DNA of 64,000 nt from UBA4615 sp046046245 (lineage in GTDB: Bacteria; Pseudomonadota; Gammaproteobacteria; Burkholderiales; Burkholderiaceae_E). Numbering within the stretch: position 1 is the stretch's first letter; every line of letters starts with the position of its first letter. Below, piece by piece: positions 1 through 7,084 of the stretch. The DNA is taken from NCBI GenBank assembly GCA_046046245.1, contig JBJOKE010000014.1, forward strand, positions 1 to 64,000, given 5' to 3'. The notes under the pieces were generated by a model. The model was not told the DNA's origin and ran no database searches. It saw nothing but the letters and a program-made list of their open reading frames with translations. A program made the translations under genes and the position numbers.

Positions 1-86
1 GCAGCTCCTTCGGGATGTTCAGCTCAGGGGGGCTTGCCGGCGGCGCCGGCTTCTTCGGTCTCGGCATACTGACTCCTTGCAGTCAT
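1..86 (-). pseudogene. Possible 5' end of an unidentified gene running off the left edge, frameshifted
   Basis: An ATG at 86 opens a short reading frame (MTARSQYAETEEAGAAGKPP) that stops at 24. If the run of six G at 27-32 had only five, the frame would continue as PELNIPKEL to the window edge, which reads like ordinary protein. This suggests a one-base homopolymer expansion in a gene leaving the window. I do not recognise the product. It could equally be a chance frame. Confidence 0.25.
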
Positions 87-424
87 GGTATGCCCCACAC
101 ACAGAAATTCGGACAGGCCCGCGGCTGCCCACGCAGCCGAACAGCCGGATCGACGAGTTGCTGCCGCATCGCTGGACACCCGGCGCGGCGACCTGACACG
201 GATCAGCAGGCCGGGCAAGATGACTTGCCCGGTCGCTTACGGGGCAAATCTCGCTGACGCCCTTAGTCAAGTCGGTACTGGGCGGACGGTTACTTCCCAA
301 CTGACCTCATGCGCTTTTCGCACCGGCAGCGCGCCCAGCAGTCACGCGACAGACCTCAATGCCACGGATCGAAGGTGGTGATCCGCGGAATCAAGGCCTG
401 TTGGATCGCATCAGCGAACATCAC
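87..424. other. Gene-free left flank of the island
   Basis: I find no convincing coding sequence here. The stretch carries the left copy of the repeat shared with 13953-13978 and ends at the stop codon of the nuclease gene. No tRNA or integrase was seen beside it. Confidence 0.5.
345..370 (+). repeat. Island-flanking repeat, left copy
   Basis: The 26 bases beginning CGCGACAGACCT and ending GCCACGGATC match 13953-13978 at 24 positions, in the same orientation and 13.6 kb apart. Weaker similarity extends on both sides: a TTCGCAC 28 bases before the 26-mer and a CCAGCAG stretch lie at identical spacing in both copies, and a GTG-GTG/CGCGG/ATC pattern follows. The two copies enclose the nuclease operon and the helicase gene. 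This could be an attachment-site pair or remnants of one mobile element. Confidence 0.6.
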
Positions 425-928
425 TTAGCGCCGCGCGCGACGGAAATCCCATGGTGCAACCGGCTCAGCATCGCGCCATAGGCCGACACGACGTGCCCTG
501 GCCTCGTCTTCAGCCGCGGCATACGCCTCTCGGTCTTCCGCAGTCTGCTCATTCGAGTACTGCTTATAGTGCCAAGCAAAGCCTGCGTGTATCAGCGCCA
601 AGCCGGCATCAACACCATCGACGAGTACCTTACCCACTATTCTCCCGTATCGATCTGTCTTATGCCACTCAACGCTAACGGCCTTTCGGAACACCAAGCC
701 AGCCAAGTGCTTAGTTGAACGATCCCCAAAGGCTTGGTGCCTCTCCGGAGCGTCGATTCCTGCCAGCCGAATCTTGTGTTGATGCTGACTACTGTCTAAC
801 ACTGTGACTGTGTCGCCATCAGCCAGTCCGACCACCACACCTTCGAGTTCCGCCGCGAGTGCGGGCTCCGCAATCAACCCAAGAAATGCGACGAATCCAA
901 CGTGAGCGGCAACGCTAAAGAGTTTCAT
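425..928 (-). CDS. Exported staphylococcal-nuclease-fold (TNase) protein, last gene of the five-gene island operon
   Basis: This is a 167-residue SNase/thermonuclease homologue. Residues 1-26 form a signal peptide ending ALAA, so it should act in the periplasm or outside. The fold's catalytic set is visible: Arg54 and Glu62 in RLAGIDAPE, Asp39 in DGDT and Arg93 in TDRYGR. SNases hydrolyse DNA and RNA with calcium. I chose the ATG at 928 because it begins the signal peptide and overlaps the TGA of the upstream gene as ATGA (925-928), a translational-coupling junction. A longer frame starting at 1033 would bury the signal peptide. The coupling ties this nuclease to the stator-like membrane genes upstream and suggests a shared system, although exported SNases also occur alone. 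Confidence 0.85.
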   Translation of the reverse strand: MKLFSVAAHVGFVAFLGLIAEPALAAELEGVVVGLADGDTVTVLDSSQHQHKIRLAGIDAPERHQAFGDRSTKHLAGLVFRKAVSVEWHKTDRYGRIVGKVLVDGVDAGLALIHAGFAWHYKQYSNEQTAEDREAYAAAEDEARARRVGLWRDAEPVAPWDFRRARR

Positions 929-2223
929 CGCCTCAACTCGACCTTGTAGAAGTAATTCTCTACCATCAATCGAGCACGATCCGATTGCACGGCATCGCTG
1001 ATGTTGCTTCGCAACTGCACATAGTGCCGACACTGGGGATCTTGCTTGCGACTCCAGTCGAAAACCCCGCTCACGCGACTTTGGAATTCTGCGAAAGTAT
1101 GGGACCCATCAAGAAGCTCTTGGATTCCTGGCAATGCCTTGGCATCAGCCTCGCGCTTAGCGGGCCATGCGGGAGCAACGACAATTGCATCCGGCCGCAG
1201 ATCGATCGATGCCAGAAACTCGACCTTGCCTGATTCATCAGCCCAACAGGGCGGGTAGTCGCGCCCCCCTCGAGCCTCAAGGCGATTGCGCAGAAACATG
1301 ACCTGACCGCGCAAATCAGCGTTCTCTTTGGCAAGCACTTCGGTCTTCGTTACGCCCGACGCATCAATCAGTCGTCGAAGTGCCTCATCCTCTCGCCCCC
1401 TCGCAACCTCCCTCCCAAGCGCGCGCTGCAGTTCACGCCGAATCGCCTCATTACCTTCGATCGACTGACGTGCGCGTTTCCGAACTTCCTCCGCGCTTAA
1501 CTGCTTAGTCGAAAGTTGGCTCGACTCGGACGACATCAAAACACCGTCCCGGCCCTTGTTCGGGTCGGTCGGCGCCGCGGCCCTATTTGTCGCCGAGTCT
1601 TGCTCCTGTGCGGACGTGGGCTGATCAACCTTGCTCTTATCCGACTTTCCAACAGCAGGCGGGGCCTTAGGCTGTTTAGCGGGCCCTTTCTCGATATTCG
1701 CTAGCCCGCCGGACGGTTCTTGAAAAGTCGCTTGGCGTTCCAGCGCTTGGCGGATCTCTTGCTGAAGCGTCAATGCGGTAACGACTTCGTCTTTGACCGT
1801 CTCATCACGCCTCTCCGCCGCCACAGACTCAACCAAGCGCTTCAACTCGGTGAGGGCTATAACCTTAGCGTCGAGGTCTTGGACGCGCTGACGGAGCTCT
1901 TCGCGCTCTCTTTCAACCTTTGAGTTGTCGATCAGCTTGCTGATAACCTCAGACGGATTCGAAACGCCTCCTGCCGTCATCGTAGACTGAAGCACCTTTT
2001 GCGCACTCTCGAGCGCCTTCTGCGCCTGTTCAGCGCCCTGAGCTTGAGCCAGCGCCTGTTCCGCCCGCTCCTTCTCTTTTTGCGCTGTGATAAGCCGATA
2101 CCCAAGCAGCAGCAGCAAAATGAAAATGAGAGTGAATGCAATCTCTGTCAGAGAAAGCTGGAATACTTGGTCATTCTTGCGGCCCGAATAACTGGACCGC
2201 AGCCCCTCAGTTAGATCCGCCAT
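925..2223 (-). CDS. ZorB/TolR/MotB-like single-pass membrane protein with unusual C-terminal domain
   Basis: This 432-residue protein has one N-terminal membrane helix (about 22-42) beginning LSLTEIAFTLIF. It aligns in pattern with the ion-carrying helix of MotB, TolR and ZorB, whose key carboxylate is Asp; here the matching residue is Glu27. Residues about 45-300 are charged, Lys/Glu/Gln-rich and largely coiled coil. The last 115 residues form a compact domain with PPCWAD, a WPxKR element, FDWSRK and CRHYVQL, ending FYKVELRR. I do not recognise this as an OmpA-type peptidoglycan-binding domain. The start lies 10 bases after the stop of the ZorA-like gene, and its TGA overlaps the nuclease ATG. 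By analogy it is the stator B subunit of an ion-driven complex. The family assignment rests on the helix pattern and gene pairing, not on a search. Confidence 0.6.
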   Translation of the reverse strand: MADLTEGLRSSYSGRKNDQVFQLSLTEIAFTLIFILLLLLGYRLITAQKEKERAEQALAQAQGAEQAQKALESAQKVLQSTMTAGGVSNPSEVISKLIDNSKVEREREELRQRVQDLDAKVIALTELKRLVESVAAERRDETVKDEVVTALTLQQEIRQALERQATFQEPSGGLANIEKGPAKQPKAPPAVGKSDKSKVDQPTSAQEQDSATNRAAAPTDPNKGRDGVLMSSESSQLSTKQLSAEEVRKRARQSIEGNEAIRRELQRALGREVARGREDEALRRLIDASGVTKTEVLAKENADLRGQVMFLRNRLEARGGRDYPPCWADESGKVEFLASIDLRPDAIVVAPAWPAKREADAKALPGIQELLDGSHTFAEFQSRVSGVFDWSRKQDPQCRHYVQLRSNISDAVQSDRARLMVENYFYKVELRR

Positions 2224-2233
2224 GCTTAAGCCA

Positions 2234-3853
2234 TCAAAACGCTGGCGCGCCGGAGGAGCCTGTGTTTGCTATTGGCGTAAACGCAGAGTCGGGGTTAATC
2301 ATGGCCGCTTTCGCAAGGGCTGAAGTTGCCTCTGCCTGCGCCTGCACGTTCCGACCAACTTCATTCAAACGCTCTCCAACGGCACCGAGTTGCGCAGCCG
2401 ACTGCATAACGCGCTCGATTGCCGTTAACGTTTGATCCCGCAACGCAACGACCGATTCGGTCGAATTGACACCAGACGCAGCGAGCGCATCGAACCGAGC
2501 GACCACATCTTCCATAGTGTTGCGAAGCGCGACAACCGCTTCGGACGTGGCGCGCGTACTGGAGTCGAGCTGAGTCGCTAGCCGTTCATTGAGCTCAATA
2601 CCTTGTTTCGCAGCCACGCTGACTTCGGACACAGCCTCGGCGCCCGCCTTCGCCACTTGCTTGACCTCGTCGACGACGCTTGTGACCGCGACGCGCAACC
2701 CCGCAGCCTCTGCGGCTGAACTCTCGAGCTTTCCAGTAACGCTGGCCACCGCGTCCTTCGTCACTCCGAGAGCGGCAACGGCGGTTAGAACAGAATCTTT
2801 CGTAACACCCAACGACTCACTCAGTGACTTCAATGAGTCAAGTTGCCCGCTAGCCGCCTCGAGAATCGCCTGATGTTGCACAGTGAGGCGCGCAACGGTT
2901 TCCAACGATTCCTCGTTCGATGTCGCTTTGGTTGTCATCTTCTTCAGCGCGGCAGCCAGCGTCTTGCTCGCATCCCCTAGATCGCTCGTCGCCTCTTCGA
3001 TCACGCCGACCACCTCATCGACCGCGCTTGAGATCTGACCGAGGGGCCCCTTCAGATGCTCCACAAAATAGTCATCCGGGAAGGTCGTCGCCTTCAGTCG
3101 GTCGCTAACCGCGCTAGCGAATACGCTCACCTTCTGTTCGATGCTAGCCAAGTTGTCGTTCATGCCTTTCGTGTAGGCGTCTACGGATGCAGATAAACGC
3201 TGGCTCGAAATACTGACCTCGTCTAGCGCCTTTGAAAACGCCTGCTGGTTTTTCTGCGTGAGGTCGGTAAAGAAAGTCGAAAGCTTTTCGGCGTGATCCT
3301 GCGACATCTTTTCGACCTGCATTTTCACGCGCTCAACGGTTTCCCCAGAAGCTTTGTCGACCTGCCCCTGAAAGTCACGCAGCCTTTCTACCGACATCGT
3401 CAACTGGTCTTGAAAGCGCCGGATGGCATTTATCAACTCATCCTCTGCATTGCGGATAGCATCCGACACCTCCGCCTTGAAGCTTACGAGATAAACACGC
3501 ACTATGAGCCCGAATACAGTGCTCAGCATCGCCGCGCCAAATCGAACGGCAATTTCCTCGATACGCGCGCCGATGTTGGGCAAATCGAATAGCGCGAAGA
3601 TGATTGACGAGATGGTGAAGATGAAGCCCAGGTAGTAGCAACTATCCGCGAACTTCTCGTCGGTCACATCGCGGTCCCGTCGCATGACGCCTAAGAAAAT
3701 GTAAACCGCCATAACTGCAAGCGGCAACACGAGGCTCAAACCCCACTTGAAAAACCAGCCACTGCCAAGCATGCCCAAGGCAGATAGGCCGATCTTCAGG
3801 GCAACGGCGACAAGGAATAGCTTCTGGATACGCGCACTGAAAAGCCAGGACAC
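2234..3853 (-). CDS. ZorA/TolQ/MotA-like membrane channel protein with long coiled-coil tail
   Basis: This is a 539-residue protein. Four membrane segments fall at about 11-30, 35-56, 72-90 and 104-125. The third and fourth (YYLGFIFTISSI and GAAMLSTVFGLIVR) resemble the small-residue, Thr/Ser-containing channel helices of the MotA/TolQ/ExbB/ZorA superfamily. Residues 126-520 are an almost uninterrupted amphipathic helix rich in Ala, Val, Ser and Glu, like the long cytoplasmic tail of ZorA but also reminiscent of chemoreceptor signalling helices. The pairing with a single-pass TolR/ZorB-like gene 10 bases downstream supports a stator role. It begins 11 bases after the vWA-like gene. The predicted job is to turn proton or sodium flow into movement or a conformational signal along the tail. 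This is inferred; a purely structural coiled-coil protein is the alternative. Confidence 0.6.
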   Translation of the reverse strand: MSWLFSARIQKLFLVAVALKIGLSALGMLGSGWFFKWGLSLVLPLAVMAVYIFLGVMRRDRDVTDEKFADSCYYLGFIFTISSIIFALFDLPNIGARIEEIAVRFGAAMLSTVFGLIVRVYLVSFKAEVSDAIRNAEDELINAIRRFQDQLTMSVERLRDFQGQVDKASGETVERVKMQVEKMSQDHAEKLSTFFTDLTQKNQQAFSKALDEVSISSQRLSASVDAYTKGMNDNLASIEQKVSVFASAVSDRLKATTFPDDYFVEHLKGPLGQISSAVDEVVGVIEEATSDLGDASKTLAAALKKMTTKATSNEESLETVARLTVQHQAILEAASGQLDSLKSLSESLGVTKDSVLTAVAALGVTKDAVASVTGKLESSAAEAAGLRVAVTSVVDEVKQVAKAGAEAVSEVSVAAKQGIELNERLATQLDSSTRATSEAVVALRNTMEDVVARFDALAASGVNSTESVVALRDQTLTAIERVMQSAAQLGAVGERLNEVGRNVQAQAEATSALAKAAMINPDSAFTPIANTGSSGAPAF

Positions 3854-3864
3854 CGAATAGTCCT

Positions 3865-4671
3865 TTACATCGGGCGAACGGCAACCACTCGGGCGCCGTA
3901 CTGATTGAAGTAGTCCATCCAGAACTGCAGATTCTCCTTTGTCTGCAGCGACGGTGCGTGCATCAAGTAATGAATCTCGACGTCAACACGCTCGAGATCG
4001 CTCTGAGTACGGCGGCCGTAGTCAGTCTTAGCAAATGCAGAAAAGCTAGCCGTGGCGCCGGCGTTGAACATACTGAACTGAGGTGTGTTGTGAAGCATGT
4101 CGGAAACGAGCACCAGTTTTCGCTCCCCATCTATGGCCTGCTTTCGGAACGCGTTGATGCCAACCAACTGAAGCATTTCGAGAATGGGTGAGGCATTGGC
4201 CGGCTTGCTCGCAGTCAAAACATCCGCCTGAGCAATAACGGGCTCGATGAACCGCGACTGGTACTGAGCGCGCAGCCTTTTAAGATTGGCCGTGAACTCA
4301 CTCTTGCCGGCCCCAGACCCTGGATTACAAAGCTCGACGAGTGGCTCGGCTGTAGTCTTGAAGTCCTCGCCAAGTACAAATACAGACAGCAGATAGCCTT
4401 CCGGCACGCGGCGTTCGACAAGTTCTCTAAGCATCACGGCAAACGCTTGTCGCTGCGTAAAACTAAGCGGGTCGGTTTTGTCAACAAGCAGCACGTAGTG
4501 ACCGAGCGGCCCGCCTGACGGACACAATGTCGTGGCGTCGAGTGGCTTGTCTCTTTTCAAATAGAGGTAGGCGAACAACCCCAATATCAACAGAGAAACA
4601 GTTACTGCAAGTACGATCCAAACGAGAGTCAGTCGCTCTCGCTGCCTCTCTTTCCTACTTTTGCGCGGCAT
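3865..4671 (-). CDS. Membrane-anchored vWA-like protein
   Basis: This 268-residue protein has a basic N-terminus, a membrane helix at about 15-37, and a soluble domain from about 55. Its layout suggests a von Willebrand A fold: a first strand ending in DKTD (Asp64, Asp67) where vWA domains carry DxSxS, a central ASPILEML helix, and a later strand followed by SDML (Asp191). The metal-binding motif is therefore degenerate. Cys50 and Cys115 could form a disulfide or bind metal. Its ATG overlaps the stop of the preceding gene by one base (TAATG). vWA proteins usually mediate metal-dependent protein contacts, so a sensor or adaptor role in the complex is plausible. I do not recognise a named family. 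Confidence 0.55.
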   Translation of the reverse strand: MPRKSRKERQRERLTLVWIVLAVTVSLLILGLFAYLYLKRDKPLDATTLCPSGGPLGHYVLLVDKTDPLSFTQRQAFAVMLRELVERRVPEGYLLSVFVLGEDFKTTAEPLVELCNPGSGAGKSEFTANLKRLRAQYQSRFIEPVIAQADVLTASKPANASPILEMLQLVGINAFRKQAIDGERKLVLVSDMLHNTPQFSMFNAGATASFSAFAKTDYGRRTQSDLERVDVEIHYLMHAPSLQTKENLQFWMDYFNQYGARVVAVRPM

Positions 4672-6107
4672 TAGGCCGTGTCCTTGACAGGAAAGTTCGA
4701 ATCCAACGGCTTCAGGCGGTCAAATTGGGAGTTGAACGCAGCCTGGATACGCCCTCGAATATCCTGGAGTTCGCTTTCCAAGGCTGCCACCAATACCCTC
4801 TGGGATTGAAGCACTTGCTCGTCGGGTGCGGTGTCGAAATCAGGCAATTCAATTCGCCTTAGCTTCGGGTAATCGCTGAAGTAACTTGGACGCGGGGCGG
4901 TGCGATGCAACTGATTCTCTGTTCGAAACTGCTTCAATACCGCCTCGAGGGAGTTGTCGGCATCGCGCAATGCAGTCATCAAGCGGCCATGCGCAGCGCT
5001 CTTGCTTTGGATCAACTCAGCGAATCGAGAAATCGACGCGTTCGCTTGAGTGACCGTACCCTCGAGAAATTCGAGTTCTTCGTCTTTCAGGTCATTTACC
5101 CTAGTGCGGAGTTCGTCAAGTTCGCTTTCGTAGTTCTCCTCAGCAACCTTAGCGGCGCGTGCAAGACGTCCGTATCCTGGGTATGGGTCATCGGACTTGT
5201 AGCCATCGACGAGCGCAGCCAACCCAAATACGATAGTTACCCAGAAAAGAACCCAGGAGAAAATGTCTTTCAGGTTTGACGGCCCCGCCTTGAACGCCGC
5301 AAGTGCCGCATTAGCAGCGTTCGCACTCTCGGCGTTCAACGCATCTCGAAAATGGCCAATGCCAAACCCAAGCGTCACCATCAACATCACGCTCATTACC
5401 AACGCGGTGGCACCTGCAAGCTTGAACGCGGGTTTCCGGTGAATAGTCAGCCGAACAAAAAAGCGGCCAAAAATGTAAGCGATCAAGACGTTAATGCCAG
5501 CCAGCATGAAGGCCAAGCCAAAACCTTCTACCAACCCACCAGAAACGCCCGCCGCGAAGAACTGCGCATTTAGAACGCCTTCTATGACGGTCATCAGCAA
5601 TAACAACGCGAATCCTAGAAAGGACATAAGTCGCGTTGGATAGCGAGCCTCTCGCCTCAAGAAGTTTTCGGCTCTAAAGTCTTCAAGTTCCTGCTGACGC
5701 GCGGTCAAGGCTTGCGCAAGGCTGCGGAGCGGGTTCTCGTGTTCGCTAAGCATTGCCGCAGCCTTCCGCTCGAACTCGCGGTCGGCTTGTCGCGCCTGGC
5801 TGATCCGACCAGTTACGTCCTGCGCATGAAGTTCCGTATTGATAATGCCAAGTCGAATCTCAGCCCAGTCAATGTAGTCCTGACGGCATTTCTCCACCCG
5901 CTGCAGCGCCTGTGCCTCAGGTCCGGTCAAGCTCGTTTCATCAGCGGGTGGGATATTTTTCTCGCCAAGACGCCTGGCGTCGGCCAACAACCCCAACTCG
6001 TCGATGAGTTGCGAGACATCAATTGGATTTAGATCGGGATGTCCTTTCGTTAGGCCACCGCCCGGCGAACTTGTCAACCACCTCTTAAACCAATCGAACA
6101 GACCCAT
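4671..6107 (-). CDS. Four-TM protein with flanking coiled coils, first gene of the island operon
   Basis: This 478-residue protein is of unknown family. An acidic/charged N-terminal region (about 60-150) is helical. Four membrane segments follow at about 160-182, 195-217, 229-252 and 282-301, then a second coiled coil (about 320-400) and a Pro/charged C-terminal tail. No catalytic motif was seen. It starts the operon, and all four later genes follow with gaps of at most 11 bases or with overlaps. There is no clear Shine-Dalgarno sequence before the ATG at 6107, and a TATAAG element lies only 13-18 bases upstream, so the transcript may have a very short leader. It could be a membrane scaffold for the ZorAB-like pair. 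Confidence 0.6.
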   Translation of the reverse strand: MGLFDWFKRWLTSSPGGGLTKGHPDLNPIDVSQLIDELGLLADARRLGEKNIPPADETSLTGPEAQALQRVEKCRQDYIDWAEIRLGIINTELHAQDVTGRISQARQADREFERKAAAMLSEHENPLRSLAQALTARQQELEDFRAENFLRREARYPTRLMSFLGFALLLLMTVIEGVLNAQFFAAGVSGGLVEGFGLAFMLAGINVLIAYIFGRFFVRLTIHRKPAFKLAGATALVMSVMLMVTLGFGIGHFRDALNAESANAANAALAAFKAGPSNLKDIFSWVLFWVTIVFGLAALVDGYKSDDPYPGYGRLARAAKVAEENYESELDELRTRVNDLKDEELEFLEGTVTQANASISRFAELIQSKSAAHGRLMTALRDADNSLEAVLKQFRTENQLHRTAPRPSYFSDYPKLRRIELPDFDTAPDEQVLQSQRVLVAALESELQDIRGRIQAAFNSQFDRLKPLDSNFPVKDTA

Positions 6108-7084
6108 GGCTAGACGTATCTTATATCGGTGGGCGCCACGCCCCAGTTGGCACGGGCGCGGCGTTTTAAAGGGCTGAGAAGTGCACTTCCATTGTCGGAT
6201 TGAGCGTTCCGGCCTGCCGTGTAGTTTTTTGCGCGCAGCGACATTTCGTAGGTAAAACTACCGACAGTCCTTCTCGACCCCTTTTGTCGGCTATCCGATT
6301 GCTGGCCCTTTCGAATCGAGGTGTCGTCACGCGATCACAGTGTCGTACCGTAGTTCCAGCCAAATCTGAATGCGATACGTGAAGGCAGGCCCGTGGAAAT
6401 TTGCCACTAAATGATTTCGCAGGCGCTTGCGCGCCGTGGCCAAGCGTTCGACCTGTTTCACAAGAAAGCTTTGGCTGGAGGTAGCAAAATTTTTGAGCCG
6501 CACAACTGAGGACACGCTGTTGTGAAGCACCGTGCTGTGCCTGACGGTACTCATACGGCCGTCTAACTGCGGTTCGACGCCCCCTCCGGCCAAGTGCCCA
6601 ACCGTAGACGGGACAGGTGTATCTTCAAGCGCGAGGCCGTGACCGCCTTGACCGCACGGAATTCCAACATTCTTCGGACTTGCCCTGTAGTTCCTTTAGC
6701 ACCAAGCCCTGCCACTCCTTTCGCTAGCAGTTCATCAAGCGAGGCTACCGGCGCGTCTGCTCGCTGCGGGTCAGGTTGCCTCGAGCCGATTCCGGAATGC
6801 GAACGATCGAGCGATACGAGCAGTCCCGAATGCACTCTATAGCCCGTTCGGGTAACTACACCGGCCGGGCGGATGACGCGCCGGAGACTGGGCTCCCAGC
6901 CCTGCCGCTCGACAGCTTGATTTCTCTAAAGGTTGCGCAGTGACGGTGGGGACGGTTGTATGGCCGGATGTACCGACCGTCGGCGGAGATCGGGTGCACA
7001 TTGGCAACGGTCGGTATTGACGTCGCTCCTCGACACCATGCAGACCAGAGGCTCAGCATTTTCGGCAAGTGGTAACCGGAGCAT
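6108..7084. other. Gap of nearly 1 kb between helicase gene and island operon
   Basis: Only short frames with no recognisable family are present on either strand. Nothing here looks like a transposase, toxin or RNA gene to me. The gap follows the helicase stop (7085) and precedes the operon start (6107) on the same strand, so it should hold the operon promoter and could hold a small RNA or degraded gene that I cannot identify. Confidence 0.5.
6120..6143 (-). promoter_or_regulatory. Candidate -10 element and small palindrome upstream of the island operon
   Basis: On the minus strand TATAAG (6125-6120) lies 12 bases before the first ATG of the operon. An inverted repeat GGGCG-CCA-CGCCC (6131-6143) sits just upstream. 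No good -35 hexamer was found at 16-18 bases, so this is only a candidate. Confidence 0.25.

Noticed and set aside
929..1033. Upstream start for the nuclease gene at 1033
   Set aside because: It would bury the signal peptide inside the protein and overlap the preceding gene by over 100 bases. The ATG at 928 gives a clean ATGA junction.
6327..6593. Small gene in the gap before the island operon
   Set aside because: No ribosome-binding site, no recognisable family and no coding bias that I can see.
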